Positions 25,387 to 34,427 of a DNA stretch of 64,000 nt are shown here, in pieces (position 1 is the stretch's first letter; the number at the start of each line of letters is the position of its first letter). The DNA is from Streptomyces sp. TSRI0281 (GTDB lineage: Bacteria; Actinomycetota; Actinomycetes; Streptomycetales; Streptomycetaceae), in contig NZ_LWLE01000035.1 of NCBI RefSeq assembly GCF_001905125.1, positions 250,094-314,093 on the forward strand. The letters run 5' to 3'. The notes beneath the pieces were generated by a model. It was not told where the DNA came from. It saw only the letters and a list, made by a program, of their open reading frames with translations, and searched no databases. Both the position numbers and the translations under genes were made by a program.

Positions 25387-26598
25387 GTGCGCGGTGCTGT
25401 GTTCGGATCTGTCCATGTCCCCGCGGTGCGCAGGGGGGCGATGGCCGCCCTGGCCACGGCGTCGCTGCTGCTGTCCGCCGCGTGCTCGTCCGGGGACGGT
25501 CCGGCGGGCACGAAGGGACGGGACGGCGACGCGTCCCCACCGGCGAACACCTCGTCCGCTCCCCCGGCCGCCCCGTCGCCCGAGCCGCCCCCGGCCAAGG
25601 GCTCCGTGAAGGTGCTGTCGACGCTCACGAAGGGTCTCGCCTCCCCCTGGGGACTGGCGGTCCTGCCGGGCGGCGATCTGCTGGTCGCCTCGCGCGACGA
25701 TGCCACGATCCACCGGATCGACGGCACGAGCGGCAAGCAGACCCTTCTGGGCTCCGTCCCCGGGGTGTCACCGGCCGGTGAGGGCGGGCTGCTGGGCCTC
25801 GCGGTCTCCGCCACGTACGGCGCGGACCATCAGGTGTACGCGTACTTCACCACCGAGTCCGACAACCGCATCGCGCGGATGCAGTACGACGAGGGGCGCC
25901 CTGCCGGTCAGCGGCTGGGCGCACCGGACACGATCCTGCGGGGCATCCCCAAGGGCGCCATCCACAACGGCGGCCGGATCGCGTTCGGCCCGGACCGGAT
26001 GCTGTACGCGGGCACGGGCGAGACCGGGGACACCGGGCTGGCCCAGGACAAGGAGTCACTGGCGGGCAAGATCCTGCGGATGACCCCGGACGGCGAGCCG
26101 GTGCACGGCAATCCGGCGGCGGACTCGGTGGTGTATTCGTACGGGCACCGCAATGTGCAGGGGCTGGCCTGGGACGGGGAGAAGCGGCTGTGGGCCTCCG
26201 AGTTCGGCCAGGACACCTGGGACGAGCTGAACCTGATCGAGCCGGGCCGGAACTACGGCTGGCCCGACGCCGAGGGCAAGAAGGGCGAGAAGGGGTTCGT
26301 CGACCCGGTGGCCCAGTGGAAGACGTCCCAGGCGTCCCCGAGCGGAATCGCGTACGCCGAGGGCTCGATCTGGATGGCGGGCCTGCGGGGCCAGCGGCTC
26401 TGGCGGATCCCGCTGTCCGGGACGACGGGCAAGGAACCATTGGCGGCCCCCCAGTCGTTCCTGGACAAGAAGTACGGCCGCCTGCGCACCGTGATGAGCG
26501 CGGGGGGCGACAAGGTGTGGCTGGTCACCAGCAATACGGACGGGCGCGGGAGCCCGAAGCCGGGGGACGACCGGATCATGCTGCTGGAGGTGCGCTAG
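25387..26598 (+). CDS. PQQ-dependent sugar (glucose/sorbosone) dehydrogenase-like lipoprotein
   Basis: This 403-aa exported protein has a lipobox LLLSAAC with Cys33 after a short Arg-rich n-region, then a Pro/Ser-rich linker (about 40-75). The GSDH beta-propeller follows: GLASPWGLAVLPGGDLLVAS, EGGLLGLAVS, HNGGRIAFGPD, the conserved GHRNVQGLAWD and NYGWPDAEG. Soluble-type members oxidise aldoses using PQQ, but many homologues have unknown electron acceptors. GTG 25387 lies 9 nt after GGAAAGG; ATG 25360 upstream has no such site. Membrane anchoring outside the cell is predicted. Confidence 0.87.
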   Translation: MRGAVFGSVHVPAVRRGAMAALATASLLLSAACSSGDGPAGTKGRDGDASPPANTSSAPPAAPSPEPPPAKGSVKVLSTLTKGLASPWGLAVLPGGDLLVASRDDATIHRIDGTSGKQTLLGSVPGVSPAGEGGLLGLAVSATYGADHQVYAYFTTESDNRIARMQYDEGRPAGQRLGAPDTILRGIPKGAIHNGGRIAFGPDRMLYAGTGETGDTGLAQDKESLAGKILRMTPDGEPVHGNPAADSVVYSYGHRNVQGLAWDGEKRLWASEFGQDTWDELNLIEPGRNYGWPDAEGKKGEKGFVDPVAQWKTSQASPSGIAYAEGSIWMAGLRGQRLWRIPLSGTTGKEPLAAPQSFLDKKYGRLRTVMSAGGDKVWLVTSNTDGRGSPKPGDDRIMLLEVR

Positions 26599-26666
26599 AC
26601 CGTGTCCGCACGGCCCGGCCACGGCCGGAGGCGCCATGCCGCAGTGTGTCGGAGGGAGCACGGCCG

Positions 26667-27047
26667 GTGTTCAATTTCTTCGAGGAGCTGTTCGCCCCGG
26701 GCCGTAAGCACACGTCCGAGGAGCAGAAGCGGCTGGAGCTGAGCCGGGTGGATCTCGGCGTCGGTGATCCGGGCCGGGGGCCGATAGACCTGTCCTCGGG
26801 CAAGGTGACGGTCCGCGCGCCGGAGTCGGCCGCCCCGGACCGCAAGGTTCCGGACCGCAAGGTTCCGGACCGCAAGGTTCCGGACCGCAAGGTTCCGGGC
26901 GGAGAGGTTCCGGGCGGAGAGGTTCCGGGCGACAACGCAACGGGCAGCGCGGTCGCGGACGACGGCGTACAGGACGACGGCGTTACGGACGCTGCCCCTC
27001 CGGACCCGGCCGCTCCGGACCCGGCCGCTCCGGGCGGGAGACCTTAG
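26667..27047 (+). CDS. DUF6191-like protein with pentapeptide repeats
   Basis: The protein has 126 aa from GTG 26667, preceded by GGAGGGAGC. The first 50 residues (FNFFEELFAPGRKHTSEEQ, then DPGRGPIDLSSGKV) match a short Streptomyces family I recall as DUF6191, function unknown. After it come four DRKVP and two GGEVP repeats, an acidic stretch and two DPAAP repeats, which look like recent slippage; the conserved part alone is a complete small domain. The TAG stop overlaps the TAA stop of the convergent LuxR gene by three bases. Confidence 0.75.
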   Translation: MFNFFEELFAPGRKHTSEEQKRLELSRVDLGVGDPGRGPIDLSSGKVTVRAPESAAPDRKVPDRKVPDRKVPDRKVPGGEVPGGEVPGDNATGSAVADDGVQDDGVTDAAPPDPAAPDPAAPGGRP

Positions 27048-30000
27048 CCCTGCCGCACCGGGTAGAGCCGCAGCCGGTGCGCGAGTGCGGCCGCCTCGCC
27101 ACGGCTGGAGACGCCGAGCTTGGCCAGGATGTTGGAGACGTGCACGCTCGCCGTCTTCGGTGAGATGTACAGCTCCTCGGCGATCCTGCGGTTGGTGTGA
27201 CCGGCCGCGACCAACTGGTGCACATCCTGTTCGCGCGGGGTCAGCCCGAACGACTCGACGGCGGCCACCGCCGGGTCCTGTTCCGCGGCGCCCGCCCGCT
27301 CGGCGCCGACGGTGCCGACGACGCCGTCCCGCCCGGTACGGCCCTCGGCGGACGGGACCAGGACCGCGGCGTGGATCTCGGACTCACCGCCCCCGACCGG
27401 AGCCCGGTCGGGGGCGTCCAGCGTGATCCGGGCACGGCCGGCGAGCTGTTCCACGGTCTCGGCCAGCGGCTCGGCGCCCAGCCGGTGCGCGACGGCGTGG
27501 GCCTCGCGCAGCAGGGCCGTCGCGGCGGTCCGGTCGCCGGGGGCGATGAGGAGCGCCTCGGCCCAGCGATGCCGGATCTGGGCCAGTTCGTAGGGGCGGT
27601 GCAGCGGGGCGAACGCCTCGGCGGCCCGGGACCAGTGGCCGGGGGTGTCGCCACCCTCCGCGCGGGCCAGTTCGGCTTCGATGAGCACCCCATGGGCGGC
27701 CCAGACGGGGATCAGCATCGGCAGCCGCTTGAGGTGGCCGCGGATGCGCTCCAGGGCGGCGGGGCGGCCCGGGTCGGTGGCGGGCAGCCCCCGGGCGTCC
27801 GCCTCGACGGTCGCGGCGACATGGAGCAGCGGCAGGGCGTACCGCTGCGTGCCGGGCGGGAAGCCCCGCTCGGCCAGCGCCTCGAACGCGGCCCGTGCCT
27901 CGGGGAGGCGCCCCTGCCGGGCGGCGATGTACATGGCGTGGCGGACCGGGGTGATCAGATGCTGGGGCTGCGGGTCGTGCGGCCCGAACAGGCGCCGGGA
28001 CAGCGCGAGCTGCTGCTCGGCCTCGACGAGGTCGCCGCGGGCGATGGCCAGTTCGGTGCGGCGGGTCGCGACGAGGCCGCGGGACTTGCGGGACTGGGCG
28101 AGCAGGGCCGCCGCGTCGGCGGCCGCCAGGCTCTCGTCCCAGTAGCCGAGCGAGAAGTAGGACTGGGACTGGTTGGAGAGGACCCAGGCCTCCGTGTCGG
28201 CGATGCCGTGGCTGTGGCAGACCTCGATGCCGTGGTCGGCGGCGGCCACGGCTTCCAGGGAGCGGCCCATGGACTCCAGCGAGGAGGGGAGGTTGATGCT
28301 GGCACGGCCCACCAGGTGGACCAGGTGCAGTTCGTCGGCGCGGTCCCGGACGGCGTACATCTCGGCCAGGCCCTCGTCGACCGCGCCCGCGTCGGCGGTG
28401 AGCCACCCCCGGGTGAGACGTGCGTGCAGTTCGATGTACTCGTCCCCGACGAGCCGGGCGTACTCCACCGCCCGGTCGGCGTCGGAGAGCGTCTCCGGCC
28501 CCGGGCGGTGCAGGGCTCCCCAGCTCGCCACGTTGGTGAGGACGTCGGCGTGCACGGCGGACGGGGGCAGTCCGCGGACCAGGTCCTGGGCGATGGCGAG
28601 TTCCTGCCATCCGTCGCCCCGGGTGAGGTCCTGCATCAGCCGGGAGCGCTGCACCCAGAACCAGGCGGCGCGCAGGGGGTCGCCCTCGGCGTCCAGGACC
28701 CGCATGGCCTTCTTCGAGATGGCCAGGGCCCGTTCGCGGTCGCCGCCGAAACGGGCGGCGACGGTGGCCTCGGCCATCAGGTCGAGATAGCGCAGCGGGG
28801 TGGTCTCGGGGTCACAGCCGCAGGCCGGGTAGACCTCGGCGTAGTCGAGGGGGCGCAGGGTGCGGCGTACGTCGTCGGGTACGTCGTCCCACAGCTCCAT
28901 GGCCCGTTCCAGCAGGCGCAGTTGCTCGGAGTGGGCGAAGCGGCGACGGGCCTCGACGGCTGCTTTGAGTACGGCGGGCAGGGCCTTGGCCGCATCGTGT
29001 GCGGCGTACCAGTAGCTGGCGAGCCGGGTGGCCCGTTCGTCGGCCCGGACGAGGGCGGGGTCGGCCTCCAGGGCCTCGGCGTAACGGCGGTTGAGGCGGG
29101 AGCGCTCGCCGGGCAGCAGGTCGTCGCTGACGGCCTCGCGGACCAGGGAGTGCCGGAAGCGGTAGCCGTCGAAGTCCGGTGCGGGGCGCAGCAGGTTGGC
29201 GCCGACGGCTGCCCGCAGGGCCTCGTTGAGCTCGTCCTCGGCGAGCCCGGCGACGGCGGCCAGCAGTTCGTGCTCGACGGTGGATCCGCCCTCGGCGACG
29301 ATCCTGGCGACCTTCTGGGCATCGTCGGAGAGGGCTTCGACGCGGACCAGGAGGAGGTCGCGCAGGGAGTCTGAGAGGCCGGAGCTGTCGCCGCAGCACT
29401 CCAGGCTTCGGGCCAGTTCCTCGACGAAGAAGGCGTTGCCGTCGGAGCGCTCGAAGATGTCGTCGACCAGGACGGCCTCGGGTGTCACGGCGAGGATGCC
29501 GGTGAGCTGGCGGCGCACCTCGGCGTGGCTGAACCGGGCCAGTTCGATACGGCGGACGGTGCGGAGCCGGTCCAGTTCCGCCAGGAGCGGGCGCAAGGGG
29601 TGGCGGCGGTGGATGTCGTCGGCGCGGTAGGTCCCGATCACGACGAGGCGGCCGTTGCGCAGGGTGCGGAAGAGATAGGCGAGCAGATGCCGGGTGGAGG
29701 CGTCGGCCCAGTGCAGGTCCTCCAGGACGAGGACGACCGTACGGTCCGTGGAGATGCGCTCCAGGAGTCGTGCGGTGAGTTCGAAGAGGCGGGCGGTGCT
29801 GTGCTCGTCGGTCGCGTCCCGGTCGGCCTCGCCGAGCTCGGGCAGGAGCCGCGCCAGTTCGCCCTCCTGTCCGGCGCAGGCCGAGGCCATTTCCCCGGGC
29901 AGGGTGCGGCGCAGTGCGCGCAGGGCCGTGGAGAAGGGGGCGAACGGGAGCCCGTCCGCGCCGATCTCCACGCAGCCGCCCACGGCGACGACGGCTTCGC

Positions 30001-30316
30001 GGCGTCCGGCAGCGGCAAGGAACTCCTCGACCAGGCGGGTCTTCCCGACGCCCGCCTCACCGCCGATCAGCAACGCCTGCGGCTCGCCCGCGGTGGCGCG
30101 GGCGAGCGCGTCGACGAGCGAGGCGAGCTCCTCGGCTCGGCCGACGAACTCGGGGCTGACGGACCTGTTCTCCACGTCGCCGAGCATCGCACACGCGTCC
30201 GACGCGACCGGCCGCGGTAGGACGGGCTTCGGCTGGACGGGCTGCGGTACGACCGGCTGCCGTGCGAAGGGCTGCTGTACGGCCACCTTCCGCCCGACCG
30301 CGCCCGGAGCGTCCAT
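27044..30316 (-). CDS. Large LuxR-family ATPase regulator (LAL/MalT-like)
   Basis: This 1090-aa regulator has an N-terminal AAA/NACHT-like ATPase with Walker A GGEAGVGKT and Walker B-like VVLVLEDLHWAD. A long helical TPR-like middle follows, then a C-terminal LuxR helix-turn-helix (LTPREQDVHQLVAAGHTNRR, then KTASVHVSNILAKLG). This is the LAL class common in Streptomyces. The frame is open to 30610, but ATG 30316 has GGGAGG at a good distance. Residues about 10-40 are a Pro/Gln/Val-rich repeat (QQP, RQP, PQP). A 57-aa gene lies 14 bp upstream. The target genes are unknown. Confidence 0.9.
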   Translation of the reverse strand: MDAPGAVGRKVAVQQPFARQPVVPQPVQPKPVLPRPVASDACAMLGDVENRSVSPEFVGRAEELASLVDALARATAGEPQALLIGGEAGVGKTRLVEEFLAAAGRREAVVAVGGCVEIGADGLPFAPFSTALRALRRTLPGEMASACAGQEGELARLLPELGEADRDATDEHSTARLFELTARLLERISTDRTVVLVLEDLHWADASTRHLLAYLFRTLRNGRLVVIGTYRADDIHRRHPLRPLLAELDRLRTVRRIELARFSHAEVRRQLTGILAVTPEAVLVDDIFERSDGNAFFVEELARSLECCGDSSGLSDSLRDLLLVRVEALSDDAQKVARIVAEGGSTVEHELLAAVAGLAEDELNEALRAAVGANLLRPAPDFDGYRFRHSLVREAVSDDLLPGERSRLNRRYAEALEADPALVRADERATRLASYWYAAHDAAKALPAVLKAAVEARRRFAHSEQLRLLERAMELWDDVPDDVRRTLRPLDYAEVYPACGCDPETTPLRYLDLMAEATVAARFGGDRERALAISKKAMRVLDAEGDPLRAAWFWVQRSRLMQDLTRGDGWQELAIAQDLVRGLPPSAVHADVLTNVASWGALHRPGPETLSDADRAVEYARLVGDEYIELHARLTRGWLTADAGAVDEGLAEMYAVRDRADELHLVHLVGRASINLPSSLESMGRSLEAVAAADHGIEVCHSHGIADTEAWVLSNQSQSYFSLGYWDESLAAADAAALLAQSRKSRGLVATRRTELAIARGDLVEAEQQLALSRRLFGPHDPQPQHLITPVRHAMYIAARQGRLPEARAAFEALAERGFPPGTQRYALPLLHVAATVEADARGLPATDPGRPAALERIRGHLKRLPMLIPVWAAHGVLIEAELARAEGGDTPGHWSRAAEAFAPLHRPYELAQIRHRWAEALLIAPGDRTAATALLREAHAVAHRLGAEPLAETVEQLAGRARITLDAPDRAPVGGGESEIHAAVLVPSAEGRTGRDGVVGTVGAERAGAAEQDPAVAAVESFGLTPREQDVHQLVAAGHTNRRIAEELYISPKTASVHVSNILAKLGVSSRGEAAALAHRLRLYPVRQG

Positions 30317-30330
30317 CGCCGCCTCCCTGC

Positions 30331-30504
30331 CTAGGCGGCGTGCGCGAAGCGGTCCTGGTCCGTGCTCACCCGCCCCTCGGGATCCTCGCGTCCGGAACGA
30401 CGGGCGGCCCGGCGGGCGAGCAGGGCCTGACGGACGGTGCGCTGGGCGTCGGCCCGGCGGATCAGTTCGGCGGCGTTGACCTGGTGCAGCTCGTAGTCGT
30501 ACAT
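30331..30504 (-). CDS. Small basic protein of unknown function, upstream of the LuxR gene
   Basis: The protein has 57 aa from ATG 30504, which follows GGGGAGAAGCAC, a good ribosome binding site. It starts MYDYELHQVNAAELIRRADA and is rich in Arg and Ala, with a predicted helix in the first 40 residues. Short proteins opening MYDYELH occur in several Streptomyces as I recall, but no function is known to me. Its stop is 14 bp before the LuxR gene, so the two share a transcript. Confidence 0.7.
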   Translation of the reverse strand: MYDYELHQVNAAELIRRADAQRTVRQALLARRAARRSGREDPEGRVSTDQDRFAHAA

Positions 30505-30741
30505 GTGCTTCTCCCCGGTGACGACAAGTGGCGGGCGGGGACCGGCCGGCCGGCCGGTGCTCCGTTCGCGCCGTGCCTCCACTGTCGTCCGCCAGCGGGT
30601 GCCGCCGCATCGGGCGAGTGCCGCATCTCCGCAGGCCGGGACGCCTTAGACGCGGGGAAGGATGCCTTAGGGATACGCGTACGGGGCGGGCCGGACGCCG
30701 TACGCGCCCGGACCGCCCCGCACCCGCAGGGGCTCGGTGGC

Positions 30742-31383
30742 TCAGCCGCCGCTGGTCGGGGCACCCGCGCTGGGCAGGGAGACGAACAGGTCGAAGTACA
30801 TGCCCGCCGAGATCAGCACGCCGAGTACGCCGAGGGCGACACCGGCGAGCGCCACGGCACGGATCCAGCCGGGCTGCGGGCGGTCGGAGGGGGCGCCGAA
30901 GGCGGGGCGTACGAGGACGAAGAGACCGACGAGCAGGGCGAGCAGCGCGAACAGGCCGTTGACGAGGGCGGTGGTGTGCCAGGCGTCCCCGTAGATCTCG
31001 GAGATCTGCTGGGCCGCGCTGCCGCCGCCGGACGTGCTGATCTGGCCGATCAGGGTCTCGCGCTCGGCGGCGACGCGGCCGGTCCAGGCGCCGGTCAGGG
31101 AGACGATGCCGAGTCCGGCGGCGACGACGGCCGCGGCGCCCGCTCCGACGCCGCGGGACGCCTCGGCGAACGCGTCGGGCTCCAGGTCCTCGTCGTCCAG
31201 GGCCGACTCGTCGTCCGCCGCCGGGTCCACGGCCTCGGCCGTGCCGTCGTCCGCCGCTTCGTCCCGGTCATCGGCCGTGACCGGGGCGTCCTGCTCGGCG
31301 CCCGCGTCCGCGGCGGCCGTCTTCTCCTCGCGGTCGTCGTCGACGGCGGGAGCGGTGGAGGTCTTGGAGGGGGTGGGGTTCAT
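30742..31383 (-). CDS. Membrane protein with acidic N-terminal tail
   Basis: The protein has 213 aa from ATG 31383. Residues 1-75 are disordered and acidic (runs of Asp, Glu and Ala). Three or four membrane segments follow: AAAVVAAGLGIVSLTGAW, TALVNGLFALLALLVGLFVL and IRAVALAGVALGVLGVLISA. There is no catalytic motif and I do not recognise a family. No clear ribosome binding site precedes the start. It is flanked by a GNAT gene upstream and the small LuxR-linked gene downstream, all on the same strand. Confidence 0.75.
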   Translation of the reverse strand: MNPTPSKTSTAPAVDDDREEKTAAADAGAEQDAPVTADDRDEAADDGTAEAVDPAADDESALDDEDLEPDAFAEASRGVGAGAAAVVAAGLGIVSLTGAWTGRVAAERETLIGQISTSGGGSAAQQISEIYGDAWHTTALVNGLFALLALLVGLFVLVRPAFGAPSDRPQPGWIRAVALAGVALGVLGVLISAGMYFDLFVSLPSAGAPTSGG

Positions 31384-31444
31384 GCGCCGCACGCTAGGGG
31401 GCCCGGATGAGAACCTTCTTAACGTTGCGGCGCCGGCCCGTCCG

Positions 31445-31999
31445 TCAGCCCCGCTGTTCCCGCCATTCCGGTGCCAGGACGGCCCAGATCTCCGAGTCGT
31501 GGCGCGTCCCCCGGTACAGGTAGTTCTCGCGCAGCACGGCCTCACGCGTCATGCCGAGCCGCTTCGCCACGGCGATGCTGCGGGTGTTGGCGGCGGACGC
31601 GTCCCACTCCACACGGTGCATCCCGCGCTCGTCGACCGCCCAGTCGATCAGGTGCCGCATCGCGCGGGTGATCAGGCCACGCCCCTGCGCGGCGGGCTCC
31701 AGCCAGCAGCCCACCTCGCAGTTCCCGGCCTCCGCGTCGAAGATCCGGAACAGGACGCCGCCGACGAGCGTGCCGTCCAGCCAGATGCCGTACAGCCGCC
31801 CCGTGTCCGCCGCCTGCTTGTCCGCGTACCGCTGGAGCAGGGCCCGTGCCGAGGTGAGGTCGGTGGCAGCCGAGGCGAACGGGATCCAGGGGTCGACCAG
31901 GTCCCGCGCCCGGTCCATGTGGGCCAGGAACTCCGGTGCCCGCCAGACCTCCAGCGGGCGCAGTTCGGCTCCGTCGTCATCCAGGGCTATGGCGAACAT
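31445..31999 (-). CDS. GNAT N-acetyltransferase (RimJ/RimL-type)
   Basis: This 184-aa acetyltransferase has the acetyl-CoA loop EPAAQGRGLITRAMRHLIDW at mid-protein and the RimL-like ending RIEWDASAANTRSIAVAKRLG (here HRVEWDASAANTRSIAV). It probably acetylates an N-terminal amine or a small molecule. ATG 31999 has AAGGAG at 5 nt. The frame is open upstream to 32197 through a 12-bp tandem repeat, so an N-terminally extended form is formally possible but less likely. Confidence 0.87.
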   Translation of the reverse strand: MFAIALDDDGAELRPLEVWRAPEFLAHMDRARDLVDPWIPFASAATDLTSARALLQRYADKQAADTGRLYGIWLDGTLVGGVLFRIFDAEAGNCEVGCWLEPAAQGRGLITRAMRHLIDWAVDERGMHRVEWDASAANTRSIAVAKRLGMTREAVLRENYLYRGTRHDSEIWAVLAPEWREQRG

Positions 32000-32006
32000 C
32001 GTGCTC

Positions 32007-32078
32007 CTTCTCGTACGGCTTCTCGTGCGGCTTCTCGTGCGGCTTCTCGTGCGGCTTCTCGTGCGGCTTCTCGTGCGG
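32007..32078. repeat. 12-bp tandem repeat, 6 copies, directly upstream of the GNAT start
   Basis: The plus-strand unit is CTTCTCGTGCGG, with one substitution in the first copy (32007-32018). Copies start at 32007, 32019, 32031, 32043, 32055 and 32067. On the minus strand each unit reads CCGCACGAGAAG, and the last runs into the GNAT ribosome binding site. Confidence 0.9.
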
Positions 32079-32207
32079 TATCCGTGCGTGGGCGGCGGTG
32101 CTTCCCGCACGGTGTCCGTGCGGTGGCCGGCGCTGCTCTCCACGCTGCTTCCCGCGCTGTGGCTCGGGCCGTGGCGGGCCGTGGCCCGCGCTGTCACCGC
32201 CGGAGTC

Positions 32208-34427
32208 TCAGCGAACGCGCTGTTCGAGCGGTCCCGTCTCCTCGTTCACGCGCGTCCCCGGGATTTTCGCATGCGGTACACGGCTGTCCGGCGGCTCGAT
32301 GCTGATCCTCGGCAGCCACCGCTCCAGCCGGGCGGGCAGCCACCAGTTCGCCCCGCCCAGCAGGTACATCAGGGCGGGCACCAGCAGGGTGCGCAGGACG
32401 AAGGCGTCCAGGGCGACGGCGGCGGCCAGGGCGATGCCGAACATCGCGATGACCCGGTCGCCGCTGAGCACGAAGGCGAGGAAGACCGAGATCATGATCA
32501 CCGCGGCGGAGTTGATCACCCGGCCGGTCTCGGCGAGGCCGACCCGGACCGCCCGCCGGTTGTCCCCGGTCTCCAGCCACTCCTCGTACATCCGCCCCAC
32601 CAGGAAGACCTGGTAGTCCATCGAGAGGCCGAAGAGCACCGAGACCATGATCACCGGAAGGAAGGGTTCGATGGGGCCGGCGCTGCCGAGTCCCAGCAGT
32701 TCGCTCCCCCATCCCCATTGGAAGATCGCGACGACGACCCCGAACGAGGCGGCCACGGCCGCCACGTTCATCACGGCGGCCTTCAGTGGGATGCCGACGG
32801 AGCGGAAGGCGAGAAGCAGCAGCAGACAGCCGAGCGCGATGACCACACCGACGAAGAGCGGCAGCTTGCCGATGATGATCTCGGCGAAGTCGTCGTAGCT
32901 CGCCGTCACCCCGCCCACATGGGCCCGCAGCGAGGTGTCGTCCCGCACCGGCGGCAGGACGTCGGTGCGGAGCCGGTCGACCAGCTCGCTGGTCTGCTTC
33001 GACTGCGGTGCCGACGTGGGGACGACGGTGAGGAAGGCCGTGTCGCCGGCGCTGTTGTACGTGAGGGGTCCGACCGCCGCGACGCCCTCGGTGTCCCGCA
33101 GCGTGGCGGGCAGGCTGTCGAGGGCGAGCCGGTCGTCGGCGCCGTCGAGCTGTGCGGCGATCGTCAAGGGCCCGTTGACGCCGGGCCCGAAGCCGTCGGC
33201 CAGCAGGTCGTACGCCTGCCGGGTGGTGGAGCTGGTGGGGTTGTTGCCCTGGTCGGAGGTGCCCAGGTGGAGTCCGAAGGTGGGCAGGGCGAGGACCAGC
33301 ATCACGGCGGCGGCGATCGCCCCCAGCAGCTTGGGGTGCCGTTCGACGAACGCGGACCAGCGTGCGGCGAAGCCGGTGGGCGGTTCGGGCCGCGGGCCGT
33401 GCTCGGCGAGCTCCGCGCGTTCGCGCCGGCTCAGTGCCCGCATCCCGATGAGGGAGAGCAGCGCGGGCAGCAGCGTCACCGAGGCGGCCACGGTCAGCAC
33501 GACGGTGAGCGAGGCGGCGATGGCGACGCCGTTGAGGAAGCCGAGCCGCAGGACGAGCATGCCGAGCAGGGCGATACAGACCGTCGCCCCGGCGAACACG
33601 ACCGCGCGCCCGGTCGTGGTGACGGCGTTGCGCGCCGCGTCGGCGACCGTCATCCCCTGTCGCAGCCCTCTGCGGTGCCGGGTGACGATGAACAGCGCGT
33701 AGTCGATGCCGACGCCGAGCCCGATCAGCATGCCCAGCGTCGGTGCGAAGTCGGCGACGGTCATCACATGGCCGAGCAGCACGATGCCCGCGTAGGCGGT
33801 GCCGACGGAGACGAGCGCGGTGGCGATGGGCAGCAGGCCGGCCGCGAGCGAGCCGAAGGCGAGGAAGAGGACGACCGCGGCGACGACCACCCCGATGGCC
33901 TCGCTGAGGTGGAGGGCGGGGGCTTCGGTGAGGGCGACGGCGGTGCCGCCCAGCTCGACCCGCAGCCCGTCGCTCCCGGCCGCCTTCGCGGTGTCGACGA
34001 GCGCCTGCGCCTGTTCCTCGGGGATGTCGTCGGCCTGGTGGTCGAAGGTGACCGTGGCGTACGCGGTGCGGCCGTCCTCGCTGATCTGCCCGGTCCCGGC
34101 GGCACCGTACGGGCCGGTGACGTCGCCGATGCCGGGCAGCTCCTCGATCGCGTGCAGGGTCCGGGTCATCGTCTGTTCGACGTCGGCGGCGAGGACCGTG
34201 GAGCCGGTGGTGTGCCAGACGACGGTGTCGGTGTCCCCGCCGAGGTCCGTGAAGCCGTTGCGCAGGAGTTCGGTGGCCCGGCCGGATTCGGTGCCGGGCA
34301 CCTCGTAGTCGTTCGCGTACGCGGAACCCGCGAAGCCCGCCGCGGTCGCCGCGCCGCCGAGGGCGAACAGCCAGATGAGGACGGCGACGAGGCGGTGCCT
34401 GATGCACCAGCGGGCGATGGCGGCCAA
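32208..34427 (-). CDS. MMPL/RND-family transporter
   Basis: This 739-aa exporter has twelve membrane segments in two halves. TTG 34427 is the start, with GGGAG about 9 nt before. The first helix (HRLVAVLIWLFALGGAATAA) is followed by a large extracytoplasmic loop, then a cluster of helices with GLGVGIDYALFIVTR, the MMPL motif. The second half repeats this with FGLSMDYQVFLVGRMYEEW. MMPL proteins move lipids or hydrophobic compounds out of the cell by proton exchange. No lipid or antibiotic cluster surrounds it, so the cargo is unknown. It precedes the GNAT gene by about 210 bp. Confidence 0.92.
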   Translation of the reverse strand: MAAIARWCIRHRLVAVLIWLFALGGAATAAGFAGSAYANDYEVPGTESGRATELLRNGFTDLGGDTDTVVWHTTGSTVLAADVEQTMTRTLHAIEELPGIGDVTGPYGAAGTGQISEDGRTAYATVTFDHQADDIPEEQAQALVDTAKAAGSDGLRVELGGTAVALTEAPALHLSEAIGVVVAAVVLFLAFGSLAAGLLPIATALVSVGTAYAGIVLLGHVMTVADFAPTLGMLIGLGVGIDYALFIVTRHRRGLRQGMTVADAARNAVTTTGRAVVFAGATVCIALLGMLVLRLGFLNGVAIAASLTVVLTVAASVTLLPALLSLIGMRALSRRERAELAEHGPRPEPPTGFAARWSAFVERHPKLLGAIAAAVMLVLALPTFGLHLGTSDQGNNPTSSTTRQAYDLLADGFGPGVNGPLTIAAQLDGADDRLALDSLPATLRDTEGVAAVGPLTYNSAGDTAFLTVVPTSAPQSKQTSELVDRLRTDVLPPVRDDTSLRAHVGGVTASYDDFAEIIIGKLPLFVGVVIALGCLLLLLAFRSVGIPLKAAVMNVAAVAASFGVVVAIFQWGWGSELLGLGSAGPIEPFLPVIMVSVLFGLSMDYQVFLVGRMYEEWLETGDNRRAVRVGLAETGRVINSAAVIMISVFLAFVLSGDRVIAMFGIALAAAVALDAFVLRTLLVPALMYLLGGANWWLPARLERWLPRISIEPPDSRVPHAKIPGTRVNEETGPLEQRVR

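Noticed and set aside
30505..30610. N-terminal extension of the LuxR regulator to 30610
   Set aside because: It would run through the small gene and lacks a ribosome binding site; ATG 30316 has GGGAGG.
32007..32078. CRISPR array
   Set aside because: Units are 12 bp and contiguous with no spacers; no cas genes nearby.
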